NCBI RefSeq assembly: GCF_009817885.1
Contig: NZ_CP041764.1
Location: forward strand, 4,898,001 to 4,962,000
Direction of reading: 5' to 3'
Origin: Serratia rhizosphaerae
Lineage (GTDB): Bacteria > Pseudomonadota > Gammaproteobacteria > Enterobacterales > Enterobacteriaceae
DNA: 64,000 nucleotides
Shown here: one piece after another, positions 1 to 8,044 of the stretch
How positions within the stretch are numbered: the stretch's first letter is position 1
How the letters are laid out: every line of letters begins with the position of its first letter
The notes under the pieces: generated by a model
What the model saw: the letters and a program-made list of their open reading frames with translations, nothing else
What the model was told of the DNA's origin: nothing
The model's database searches: none
Position numbers and translations under genes: made by a program

Positions 1-561
1 CAGCCGACCCAGTTCCTCGACAGCCGCATCCGCCGTTTCCAGACCTTTGCGGAAATCAGCACCGAACCCGGCCCGCACTTTGGCCTGGGGCTGGAAGCCT
101 ACGCCACCTGGACCTCACCGATCCGTAAATACGGCGATATGGTCAACCACCGCCTGCTGAAAGCGATCATCAGCGAACAGCCGGCGGAGAAACCGCAGGA
201 CGCCATGACGCTGCAGCTGGCGGAGCGCCGTCGCGCCAACCGCATGGCAGAGCGCGACGTCGGCGACTGGCTGTACGCCCGCTTCCTGCAGGACAAAGCC
301 GGTACCGATACCCGTTTCAATGCGGAGATCATCGATGTGACGCGTGGCGGCCTGCGCGTACGCCTGCTGGATAACGGCGCCGTCGCCTTTATCCCGGCGC
401 CATTTATCCATGCGGTGCGCGATGAGCTGGTGTGCAGCCAGGATACCGGCACCGTGCAGGTGAAAGGCGAAGTGGTTTACCGCCAGAGCGATACGCTGCA
501 GGTCAACATCGCGGAAGTGCGCATGGAAACCCGCAACGTGATCGCCAAACCGGCGGCGTAA
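1..561 (+). CDS. rnb: Exoribonuclease II, C-terminal part (truncated by window edge)
   Basis: RNase II degrades single-stranded RNA 3'-to-5' and acts in mRNA turnover. The frame is open from base 1, and the first 186 codons seen align throughout with the end of E. coli RNase II. They include the end of the RNB catalytic domain (WTSPIRKYGDM) and then the C-terminal S1 RNA-binding domain (about residues 95-175 of the visible part). The start codon lies outside the window. A strong hairpin terminator follows 38 bases after the stop. In E. coli rnb is far from rsx, so its neighbourhood here reflects a different gene order. Confidence 0.97.
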   Translation, partial: QPTQFLDSRIRRFQTFAEISTEPGPHFGLGLEAYATWTSPIRKYGDMVNHRLLKAIISEQPAEKPQDAMTLQLAERRRANRMAERDVGDWLYARFLQDKAGTDTRFNAEIIDVTRGGLRVRLLDNGAVAFIPAPFIHAVRDELVCSQDTGTVQVKGEVVYRQSDTLQVNIAEVRMETRNVIAKPAA

Positions 562-598
562 CCCCGCTCTCCCCACGTTGGGAGGCCGACACTACCGA

Positions 599-625
599 GG
601 CCGGGCTGACTGCCCGGCCTTTTTA
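599..625 (+). terminator. Rho-independent terminator of rnb
   Basis: Perfect 8-bp stem GGCCGGGC/GCCCGGCC (599-606 and 612-619) with a 5-base loop, followed directly by a run of five T. It sits 38 bases after the rnb stop. Confidence 0.85.
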
Positions 626-819
626 TTGGCAGTATCTGCCGATAGCGCCGCGCTTTCGCATTATCTCATCACATTGTTTTTACAATAAAACAATACTAGC
701 CTCACATTTCTTCGCCGCCCGGCTTCTCTTCCCGCCTAAAACTCCTATTTTTAAGCTGTTACACATTATTCATAACAACATCTCTGTTCATCTCTCTGCA
801 CACCAAGGAGTTGTTTACC

Positions 820-2886
820 ATGAAGAACGTCAAGTCCGGAATTATCTGGCTGGTGGTGGCGTTGGTCGGAGCCGGCGCGTTTGCCATGCTGGCGCTCAGC
901 CGCGGCGAACACGTCAATGCAGTCTGGCTGGTGGTGGCGTCCGTCGCCTGTTACAGCATCGCCTATCGCTTCTACAGCCTGTTTATCGCCAAAAAGGTGT
1001 TTGAACTGGATGACCGCCGGCTGACGCCCGCCGAACGGCACAATGACGGCCTGGATTACGTGCCCACCAACAAGTGGGTGCTGTTCGGCCACCACTTTGC
1101 CGCCATCGCCGGCGCCGGCCCGCTGGTGGGGCCGATACTGGCCGCACAGATGGGCTTCCTGCCCGGCACCATCTGGATCCTGATCGGCGTGATGCTGGCC
1201 GGCGCGGTGCAGGATTTTCTGGTGCTGTTTATCTCGACCCGTCGCGACGGCCGTTCGCTGGGGGAAATGGCCAAACAGGAACTGGGGGCCTTCGCCGGGG
1301 TGATAACCATGCTCGGGGCGCTGGGCGTGATGATTATTATCCTGTCGGCGCTGGCGCTGGTGGTGGTCAAAGCGCTGGCGGACAGCCCGTGGGGGCTGTT
1401 CACCATCGCCGCGACCATTCCTATCGCGCTGTTTATGGGCATTTACATGCGCTTTATTCGCCCCGGTAAAATCGCCGAAATCTCGCTGATCGGCTTTGTA
1501 CTGATGCTGCTGGCGATTATCTACGGCGGCAACGTGGCGCAGCACCCTTACTGGGGGCCGTTCTTTACCCTGCACGGCACCACGCTGACCTGGGTGCTGG
1601 TGATTTACGGCTTTGTCGCGTCGGTGCTGCCGGTCTGGCTGCTGCTGGCGCCGCGCGACTACCTGTCGACCTTTATGAAGATCGGCGTCATTATCGGTTT
1701 GGCGGTGGGTATCGTGTTCGCCATGCCGGAGCTGAAAATGCCGGCGGTATCGCGCTTTATTGACGGCAGCGGCCCGGTGTTCTCCGGCGCGCTGTTCCCG
1801 TTCCTGTTTATCACCATCGCCTGCGGCGCCATTTCCGGCTTCCATGCGCTGGTATCCAGCGGCACCACGCCGAAACTGGTGGAGCGCGAAAGCCACATGC
1901 GCTTTATCGGCTACGGTGCGATGCTGATGGAGTCCTTTGTCGCCATTATGGCTCTGATCTGCGCCTCGGTGCTGGACCCCGGCGTCTACTTCGCCATGAA
2001 CTCACCGGCGGCGCTGATCGGCACCACGGTGGAAAACGCGTCTCAGGTGATCAACGGCTGGGGCTTTGTGGTAACGCCGGAAACGCTGTCGCTGATCGCC
2101 CGGGAAGTGGGCGAAAACTCGGTGCTGTCGCGCGCCGGCGGCGCGCCGACCTTTGCCGTCGGCATGGCGCATATTATCAGCGAGGTGTTCAACAGCCGCG
2201 CGATGATGGCCTTCTGGTACCACTTCGCCATTCTGTTCGAGGCGCTGTTTATTCTGACCGCCGTCGACGCCGGCACCCGCGCCTGCCGCTTTATGGTGCA
2301 GGATCTGGTGGGCGTGGCGGTTCCGCGTCTGGCGAATAACCGCTCCTGGTTCGGCAACCTGGCCGGCACCACCGTAGCGGTGGCCGGCTGGGGGTTCTTC
2401 GTCTATCAGGGGGTGATCGACCCGCTCGGCGGCATCAACACCCTGTGGCCGCTGTTCGGCATCGGCAACCAGATGCTGGCCTCGATGGCGCTGATCCTCG
2501 GCACCGTGGTGCTGTTCAAAATGAAGAAGCAGCGCTACGCCTGGGTCACCATCGTGCCCACCGTCTGGCTGTTCGTCACTTCGATGACCGCCGGCTGGCA
2601 GAAGATTTTCCATGAAAAGCCAAGCATCGGCTTCCTGGCGCAGGCAAACAAGTTCTCTGCCGGCATCGAGCACGGCGAGATTATCGCACCGGCCAAGACG
2701 CTGCAGGATATGCAGACCATCGTGTTCAGCAACCAGATTAACGCCGCGCTCTGCGGGTTCTTTATGCTGGTTGCCGTCACCATGCTGATTTCGGCCTTCT
2801 TCGTGATCCGCCGCGCGCTGCGCTCCAATACGCCGACGGTGCAGGAAAGCCCGGTAACGCTGCGGGAGGAGAGCCGCCAGGCCTGA
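820..2886 (+). CDS. cstA: CstA-family carbon starvation / peptide or pyruvate transporter
   Basis: Polytopic inner-membrane protein of 688 residues. The family includes E. coli CstA (peptide and pyruvate uptake on starvation) and BtsT (pyruvate). Family-typical stretches are visible: HNDGLDYVPT, GHHFAAIAGAGPLVGP, AGAVQDF, LLAPRDYLSTF and DPLGGINTLWPLFGI. The segment SFVAIMALICASVLDPGVYF matches CstA better than BtsT, so CstA is the likelier label, but the substrate cannot be read from sequence. The ATG at 820 has AAGGAG at 805-810; an upstream TTG in frame at 811 follows that site directly and is too close to use it. The gene appears to stand alone, with a terminator on each side. Confidence 0.85.
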   Translation: MKNVKSGIIWLVVALVGAGAFAMLALSRGEHVNAVWLVVASVACYSIAYRFYSLFIAKKVFELDDRRLTPAERHNDGLDYVPTNKWVLFGHHFAAIAGAGPLVGPILAAQMGFLPGTIWILIGVMLAGAVQDFLVLFISTRRDGRSLGEMAKQELGAFAGVITMLGALGVMIIILSALALVVVKALADSPWGLFTIAATIPIALFMGIYMRFIRPGKIAEISLIGFVLMLLAIIYGGNVAQHPYWGPFFTLHGTTLTWVLVIYGFVASVLPVWLLLAPRDYLSTFMKIGVIIGLAVGIVFAMPELKMPAVSRFIDGSGPVFSGALFPFLFITIACGAISGFHALVSSGTTPKLVERESHMRFIGYGAMLMESFVAIMALICASVLDPGVYFAMNSPAALIGTTVENASQVINGWGFVVTPETLSLIAREVGENSVLSRAGGAPTFAVGMAHIISEVFNSRAMMAFWYHFAILFEALFILTAVDAGTRACRFMVQDLVGVAVPRLANNRSWFGNLAGTTVAVAGWGFFVYQGVIDPLGGINTLWPLFGIGNQMLASMALILGTVVLFKMKKQRYAWVTIVPTVWLFVTSMTAGWQKIFHEKPSIGFLAQANKFSAGIEHGEIIAPAKTLQDMQTIVFSNQINAALCGFFMLVAVTMLISAFFVIRRALRSNTPTVQESPVTLREESRQA

Positions 2887-2920
2887 AGCCTGCAGCAGAG
2901 ACCGTTTCCGTAACGGAATA

Positions 2921-2950
2921 AGCATTGCCGTCGACGCACGGCAATGCTTT
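2921..2950 (+). terminator. Probable terminator of cstA
   Basis: Perfect 11-bp stem AGCATTGCCGT/ACGGCAATGCT (2921-2931 and 2938-2948) with a 6-base loop. Only two or three T follow before a C run, so termination may be weaker than at typical sites. Confidence 0.6.
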
Positions 2951-3045
2951 CCCCCTCAACACCGCACGCATGGGGATGACGGCGTGGGCATTACCCGCTA
3001 CTCTATGCCGCAGTTTGCCTTAACCCGTTATCCAGGAAGCCGTTT

Positions 3046-3483
3046 ATGTCCCACGCTGAATACAATCGCATTGGCGGTTGGCTGTTGGCCCCCATGGCCT
3101 ATCTGATCGTCACCCTGCTCAGCGCCACCCTGATGCTGGCGCTGTACGCGATGGCGATTATCACCCCGGAGTCGCGCGAATATCTGCTGACCAACGCGCA
3201 GGCCTTCACGCTGCAGTGGTACTTTTCCGTGCTGACAACGCTGGCAATGTGGGTCTTTACCCTGTGGCTGCTGTGGCTGTTCTGCCACCGTTCGCACCGC
3301 TTTCCCAAACTGTTTCTGGTGTGGCTGCTGATCACCGTGCTGCTGGCGATCAAATCCTTCGCCTTCGCGCCGATTCCCGACGAAGTGGCGGTGCGCAGCC
3401 TGGGCTGGCCGCTGCTGATGGCGGCGATTTTTGTCCCTTATCTGCGTCGCTCGCAGCGGGTGAAACAGACTTTTACCGAATAA
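3046..3483 (+). CDS. ydgK: DUF2569 inner-membrane protein YdgK
   Basis: A 145-residue protein with about four hydrophobic segments (near residues 13-37, 60-80, 88-106 and 120-131) separated by short loops. Length, topology and position directly before rsxA match E. coli YdgK (136 aa), a DUF2569 protein of unknown function. Adjacency to the rsx genes is conserved, but a hairpin terminator separates the two transcripts here. In E. coli blr and cnu (ydgT) lie upstream of ydgK; here that place is taken by cstA and rnb. Confidence 0.85.
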   Translation: MSHAEYNRIGGWLLAPMAYLIVTLLSATLMLALYAMAIITPESREYLLTNAQAFTLQWYFSVLTTLAMWVFTLWLLWLFCHRSHRFPKLFLVWLLITVLLAIKSFAFAPIPDEVAVRSLGWPLLMAAIFVPYLRRSQRVKQTFTE

Positions 3484-3495
3484 TTTCAGCAGGAA

Positions 3496-3529
3496 ACGCA
3501 CGATTCGAACGGTAATTCGTGCGTTTTTT
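3496..3529 (+). terminator. Rho-independent terminator of ydgK
   Basis: Stem ACGCACGA/TCGTGCGT (3496-3503 and 3517-3524) with a 13-base loop, followed by TTTTTG. It isolates ydgK from the rsx operon, whose promoter must lie in 3530-3630. Confidence 0.8.
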
Positions 3530-3630
3530 GACCAAAACAGAACGAAAAGGTATGATCCCTGCGATTCATAGGTTGTCGTTCTACCGCTGATTTCCGATAA
3601 TAAGCGGCTTTTCTTTTTTTAGGCGTTGCA

Positions 3631-4212
3631 ATGACCGAATACCTGCTTCTTTTTGTCGGCACCGTGCTGGTGAACAACTTTGTCCTGGTGAAGTTTCTTG
3701 GCCTCTGCCCGTTTATGGGCGTCTCCAAGAAGCTGGAGAGCGCCATCGGCATGGGCATGGCGACCACCTTTGTAATGACCATGGCGTCTATCAGCTCCTG
3801 GGTGATCAACACCTTTATTCTGGTGCCGCTCGATCTGATTTACCTGCGGACGCTGGCGTTTATCCTGGTAATCGCCGTGGTGGTGCAGTTCACCGAAATG
3901 GTGGTGCGTAAAACCAGCCCGGCGCTGTACCGTCTGTTAGGCATCTTCCTGCCGCTGATTACCACCAACTGCGCGGTGCTCGGCGTGGCGCTGCTCAATA
4001 TCAACCTGGGCTACAACTTCCTGCAGTCCGCCGTCTACGGCTTTAGCGCCGCGGCGGGCTTTTCGCTGGTGATGGTGCTGTTCGCCGCCATCCGTGAACG
4101 TCTGGCGGTTGCCGATGTACCTGCGCCGTTCCGCGGTTCGTCCATCGCGTTGATCACCGCCGGGCTGATGTCTCTGGCCTTTATGGGCTTTACCGGTCTG
4201 GTGAAATTCTAA
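3631..4212 (+). CDS. rsxA: Rsx/Rnf electron transport complex subunit A
   Basis: RsxA is an integral membrane subunit of the Rnf-type ion-motive electron transport complex. In E. coli this complex (Rsx) keeps the SoxR [2Fe-2S] cluster reduced. The 193-residue product has six hydrophobic helices and is nearly identical to E. coli RsxA, with conserved NNFVLVKFLGLCPFMGVSKK and LITTNCAVLGVALLN motifs carrying the cysteines that ligate the membrane iron-sulfur centre in Rnf structures. Its TAA overlaps the rsxB ATG by one base (TAATG), so the two are translationally coupled. It is the first gene of the rsxABC transcript. Confidence 0.97.
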   Translation: MTEYLLLFVGTVLVNNFVLVKFLGLCPFMGVSKKLESAIGMGMATTFVMTMASISSWVINTFILVPLDLIYLRTLAFILVIAVVVQFTEMVVRKTSPALYRLLGIFLPLITTNCAVLGVALLNINLGYNFLQSAVYGFSAAAGFSLVMVLFAAIRERLAVADVPAPFRGSSIALITAGLMSLAFMGFTGLVKF

Positions 4213-4787
4213 TGAGCGCGTTGTGGATTGCCGTTGCGGCATTAAGCGCCCTCGGGCTGCTGTTTGGCGTGGTGCTCGGTTTTGCCGCGCGCCGTTTTGA
4301 GGTGGAAGAAGACCCGGTTGCCGAGCAGATCGATGAGATCCTGCCGCAGAGCCAGTGCGGCCAGTGCGGTTATCCCGGCTGCCGCCCCTACGCCGAGGCG
4401 GTCGCCAACGGCGAGATGATCAACAAATGCGCTCCGGGCGGCGAGCAGGTTATGCTGAAACTGGCCGAACTGCTCAACGTCGAGCCTCAGCCGCTGGACG
4501 GCGGTGAGGAAGTCGCCCAGCCGGTGCGTAAAGTGGCGTTTATCGATGAAGCCAACTGCATCGGCTGCACCAAATGTATTCAGGCCTGCCCGGTAGACGC
4601 CATCGTCGGCGCCACCCGCGCCATGCACACCGTTATTGCCGATCAGTGCACCGGCTGCGATCTGTGCGTCGCGCCGTGCCCGACCGACTGTATTGAAATG
4701 ATCCCGGTCGCCGCCACCACCGCCAATTGGAAATGGGATATGAAGACCATCCCGGTGCAAGTCATTCACGTGGAGCAACATGTTTAA
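4212..4787 (+). CDS. rsxB: Rsx/Rnf electron transport complex subunit B (ferredoxin-like)
   Basis: The 191-residue product has an N-terminal membrane anchor (residues 4-26). A 4Fe-4S domain follows with ligands C49, C52, C57 and C73 (motif CGQCGYPGC). It is followed by a double-cluster ferredoxin domain with CIGCTKCIQACP (about residues 116-127) and CTGCDLCVAPCP (about 146-157). RsxB carries electrons from RsxC toward the membrane subunits. The start overlaps the rsxA stop by one base, and the end overlaps rsxC by eight bases. Confidence 0.97.
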   Translation: MSALWIAVAALSALGLLFGVVLGFAARRFEVEEDPVAEQIDEILPQSQCGQCGYPGCRPYAEAVANGEMINKCAPGGEQVMLKLAELLNVEPQPLDGGEEVAQPVRKVAFIDEANCIGCTKCIQACPVDAIVGATRAMHTVIADQCTGCDLCVAPCPTDCIEMIPVAATTANWKWDMKTIPVQVIHVEQHV

Positions 4788-7011
4788 TCTGTTCACCGCC
4801 TTTAAAAAAGATCGCATTTGGGATTTCGACGGCGGGATCCATCCACCTGAAATGAAGACGCAGTCCAGCGGCGCGCCGCTGCGCACGGCACCGCTGCCCG
4901 ACACCTTTATCATCCCGCTGCAGCAGCACCTGGGGCCGGAAGGCGAACTGCTGGTGCAGGCCGGCGACAGCGTACTGAAAGGCCAGCCGCTGACCATGGG
5001 CCGCGGCCGTACCCTGCCGGTACATGCCCCCACCTCCGGCACGGTGATCGCCATCAAACCGCATATCACCGCCCACCCGTCCGGGCTGGCCGAACTGTGC
5101 GTGATTATCCGTCCTGACGGCGAAGACCGCTGGTGTGAACGTCAGCCGGCGGCCGACTATCGCCAGTTGGACGCCGACGAGCTGCTCCGGCGCATCCATC
5201 AGGCCGGTATCGCCGGCCTGGGCGGCGCTGGTTTCCCGACCGCCAGCAAACTGCAGGGCGGCGCCCACGGAGTCGAAACGCTGATCCTCAACGCCGCCGA
5301 GTGCGAGCCTTATATAACCGCCGACGACCGCCTGATGCGCGAGTGCGCGGAAGAAATTCTGCAGGGCACCGATATCCTGCGTCATCTGCTGCAGCCTAAA
5401 ACCACGCTGATCGGCATCGAAGACAATAAACCGGAGGCCATCGCCGCCCTTAAAGAAGCGCTGCGCGCGCATCCGGGCATTGGTCTGCGGGTGATCCCGA
5501 CCAAATACCCTTCCGGCGGCGCCAAGCAGCTGACCAAGATTCTGACCGGCAAAGAAGTGCCGCATGGCAAACACTCTTCCGCCATCGGCGTGCTGATGCA
5601 GAACGTCGGCACCGCCTTCGCCATTAAACGCGCCATCGTCGACGGCGAACCGTTAATCGAACGCGTTGTGACGCTGACCGGCGAGGCGCTGAGTCAGCCG
5701 GGTAACCTGTGGGCGCGCATCGGCACCCCGGTGGAGCATCTGCTGAAATTCGCCGGTTTCCGGCCGCAAAGCCAGCAGATGGTGGTGATGGGCGGCCCGC
5801 TGATGGGATTCACCCTGCCCGCGCTCAACGTGCCGATCGTGAAAATCAGCAACTGCCTGCTGGCGCCGACCGTGGATGAGATGGCGCCGCAGGAGCCGGA
5901 ACAGTCCTGTATCCGCTGCGGGCTGTGCGTCGACGCCTGCCCGGCCGGGCTGCTGCCACAGCAGCTGTACTGGTTCAGTCGCGGCCAGGAGCACGACAAG
6001 GCGCGCCAGCATAATCTGTTTGACTGTATCGAGTGCGGGGCCTGCGCCTATGTGTGCCCGAGCAATATCCCGCTGGTGCAGTATTACCGCCAGGAAAAGG
6101 CGGAAATCAAGGCGATCGATCAGGAAGCGGCGCGCGCCGCCGAAGCCAAAGCACGCTACGAAGCCAAACAGGCGCGTATGGAACGTGAGAAACTGGCGCG
6201 TGAAGAGCGCCACAAGAAGGCGGCGGTCAAGTTGACCGATAACGACCAAAGCGCCGTTCAGGCGGCGCTGGCGCGCGTACGCAGTAAAAACGATGCGGCG
6301 ACCGGTGAAGTACAACCGGGCGCTACGCCGGATAACAGCGCCGCCATCGCCGCCCGCGAGGCGCGCAAAGCGCAGGCGCGGGAACGCAAAGCGCAGCAGC
6401 CGACGGTTGACGTGCCTGCGGTTGACGCCGCTGAGACTGACGATCCGCGTAAAGCTGCCGTTGCCGCCGCGTTGGCGCGGGTAAAAGCCAAGAAAGCCGC
6501 CCAGCAGGCCGACGATGCACCGGCTGAAACCCCGGCGCCTGCCGCAGCGGACAGCGATGCCGACGATCCGCGCAAGGCCGCCGTTGCTGCCGCTATCGCC
6601 CGCGCCAAAGCCAAGAAAGCCGCCCAGCAGGCCGACGATGCACCGGCTGAAACCACGGCGCCTGCCGCAGCGGACAGCGATGCCGATCCGCGCAAGGCCG
6701 CCGTTGCCGCCGCTATCGCCCGCGCCAAAGCCAAGAAGGCTGCACAGCAGGCCGACAGCGCGCCGGCTGAACCCCCGGCGCCTGCCGCAGCGGACAGCGA
6801 TGCCGATCCGCGCAAAGCCGCCGTTGCCGCCGCTATCGCCCGCGTCAAGGCCAAGAAAGCCGCCCAGCAACCGGACGTCGCACCGGCTGAAACGCCGGCA
6901 CCTGCCTCGGCGGATGACGCCGATCCGCGCAAGGCCGCCGTCGCTGCCGCCATCGCCCGTGTGAAGGCCAAAAAAGCCGCTCAGCAGGCAGAAACGGAAA
7001 AACAGTCCTGA
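4780..7011 (+). CDS. rsxC: Rsx/Rnf electron transport complex subunit C, with repetitive C-terminal tail
   Basis: RsxC is the peripheral NADH-oxidising subunit. The 743-residue product has the N-terminal Rnf barrel and flavin/NADH region (GIAGLGGAGFPTASK near residue 145). Two 4Fe-4S motifs follow, CIRCGLCVDACP and CIECGACAYVCP (near residues 377 and 416). A charged coiled region follows, then an Ala/Lys-rich tail from residue 554 made of five near-identical units of about 40 residues beginning DPRKAAVAAA. E. coli RsxC is 740 aa and also has a low-complexity tail. The gene overlaps rsxB by eight bases and ends at a strong terminator. In E. coli rsxD follows directly; here it does not. Confidence 0.96.
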   Translation: MFNLFTAFKKDRIWDFDGGIHPPEMKTQSSGAPLRTAPLPDTFIIPLQQHLGPEGELLVQAGDSVLKGQPLTMGRGRTLPVHAPTSGTVIAIKPHITAHPSGLAELCVIIRPDGEDRWCERQPAADYRQLDADELLRRIHQAGIAGLGGAGFPTASKLQGGAHGVETLILNAAECEPYITADDRLMRECAEEILQGTDILRHLLQPKTTLIGIEDNKPEAIAALKEALRAHPGIGLRVIPTKYPSGGAKQLTKILTGKEVPHGKHSSAIGVLMQNVGTAFAIKRAIVDGEPLIERVVTLTGEALSQPGNLWARIGTPVEHLLKFAGFRPQSQQMVVMGGPLMGFTLPALNVPIVKISNCLLAPTVDEMAPQEPEQSCIRCGLCVDACPAGLLPQQLYWFSRGQEHDKARQHNLFDCIECGACAYVCPSNIPLVQYYRQEKAEIKAIDQEAARAAEAKARYEAKQARMEREKLAREERHKKAAVKLTDNDQSAVQAALARVRSKNDAATGEVQPGATPDNSAAIAAREARKAQARERKAQQPTVDVPAVDAAETDDPRKAAVAAALARVKAKKAAQQADDAPAETPAPAAADSDADDPRKAAVAAAIARAKAKKAAQQADDAPAETTAPAAADSDADPRKAAVAAAIARAKAKKAAQQADSAPAEPPAPAAADSDADPRKAAVAAAIARVKAKKAAQQPDVAPAETPAPASADDADPRKAAVAAAIARVKAKKAAQQAETEKQS
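6439..7002 (+). repeat. Five in-frame tandem repeats of about 120 bp in the rsxC tail
   Basis: Units begin at GAT-CCG-CGC codons with starts near 6439, 6562, 6685, 6805 and 6922, spacings of about 123, 120, 120 and 117 bp. All spacings are multiples of three, so the frame is kept. Units 2 to 4 are almost identical at DNA level, including synonymous sites, which points to recent duplication or gene conversion. Each encodes an Ala/Lys helix followed by a Pro/Ala linker. Confidence 0.9.
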
Positions 7012-7015
7012 CCAA

Positions 7016-7043
7016 AACGCCTCGCGTAGCGCGAGGCGTTTTT
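7016..7043 (+). terminator. Rho-independent terminator after rsxC
   Basis: Perfect 11-bp stem AACGCCTCGCG/CGCGAGGCGTT (7016-7026 and 7030-7040) with a 3-base loop, running into TTTTT. It lies 5 bases after the rsxC stop and would separate rsxABC from rsxDGE-nth transcription. Confidence 0.88.
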
Positions 7044-7153
7044 ACTTCGTCGCATACACAAGATAAAGTGTAGAGAAAAGATCGTGAAGGTGCGGGGTTC
7101 CCCACGCGGCGTACGCAACCCTGAGTAAACGGATTGCCAGCCGGCGTGTGAAA

Positions 7154-8044
7154 TTAGTCGATAGAAATCAGGTAGGTATAGTCAACGTCAATCTGACGCA
7201 GTTTAGCATCCATTTGCCATTCGTTAATCTCGATAATCTCCATCTCCACGCTGCCCTTCACGTCATGACGCAAACCCGGCATCACATGAGTGCTCAGGTA
7301 GGCAAAAAACTGGATGCACTCTTTGGCCGAGCCCTTATGGGTTATTGAGATATATTCCCGCGGCGGCAGCGTAATATTGTCGGTATGATGACCGGACACA
7401 ATATCCTTACGGTGCTGCGCCTCGACCGCCATCGAATGGATGCCGGAACAGAGCCCCTCATGTTGCAGCCGGGCGGAGTAGATGCTGTAAACCTTGCGGC
7501 AGCCGACGTCCAGCCCCTTGAAAAAGTCGTTGAAGATTTCATCTTTCATCGCCATGCAGGAGTCGTGCTCAATCTCTTGTTCTTCAAAATCCAGCTGGCG
7601 TGAAAAACCGACCAGCTGCATTTCCGGCAGCGTCAGCCGTTTGACTTCCGGGTAGTAGCCTTTGTCATACTGCGCCTCGAAGCTAAAGCGCGGCATCAGA
7701 TTTTTTACGTCCCATTTTTCCATGGAGCGGTAGCGGTTTGGCGTGGTGCCAAAGCGCTGTTTAAACATGCGGGTAAACGTTTGTTGTGAATCGAAGCCCA
7801 GTTCGTCAGAGATATCGATAATTGAGCGGTGGGTAATGCGCAGGGCCACCGCCGCGCGGGTCAGGATACGCGAGCGGATATAGGTCGCCAGCTGAATGCC
7901 GGTGATGCGCTTGAATTTACGTTGCAGATGCCATTTGGAGTAACCGGAGATGCGTGCCACTTCATCCAGGTTCGGGCGTGTTTCCAGATGTATTTCAACC
8001 CACTCGATCAGCTCTTCAATAAAAAATATGTCTTCATTCGTCAT
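7154..8044 (-). CDS. Rob/MarA/SoxS-type AraC-family regulator with GyrI-like effector domain
   Basis: The 296-residue product has an N-terminal AraC DNA-binding domain with two helix-turn-helix units (about residues 8-105). Motifs GYSKWHLQRKFK and GFDSQQTFTRMFKQRF are the signature of the MarA/SoxS/Rob branch. The C-terminal half (about 120-296) resembles the GyrI-like ligand-binding domain of Rob, including LPEMQLVGFSRQLD. The ATG at 8044 is preferred over an in-frame TTG at 8053; no good ribosome binding site precedes either. The gene lies convergent to rsxC and divergent from rsxD, inside a locus that is one operon in E. coli. It is not the orthologous rob context, so a symbol is withheld. 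Ligand and targets are unknown. Confidence 0.85.
   Translation of the reverse strand: MTNEDIFFIEELIEWVEIHLETRPNLDEVARISGYSKWHLQRKFKRITGIQLATYIRSRILTRAAVALRITHRSIIDISDELGFDSQQTFTRMFKQRFGTTPNRYRSMEKWDVKNLMPRFSFEAQYDKGYYPEVKRLTLPEMQLVGFSRQLDFEEQEIEHDSCMAMKDEIFNDFFKGLDVGCRKVYSIYSARLQHEGLCSGIHSMAVEAQHRKDIVSGHHTDNITLPPREYISITHKGSAKECIQFFAYLSTHVMPGLRHDVKGSVEMEIIEINEWQMDAKLRQIDVDYTYLISID

Noticed and set aside
766..1896. Long open frame on the minus strand opposite cstA
   Set aside because: It mirrors a GC-rich conserved membrane-protein gene; its translation is low-complexity (His/Gln/Arg-rich) with no family resemblance.
6258..6971. Ala-rich frame opposite the rsxC repeats, and the repeats as a possible CRISPR-like array
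   Set aside because: The repeats are 117-123 bp, in frame and encode the RsxC tail; the opposite frame is only their complement.
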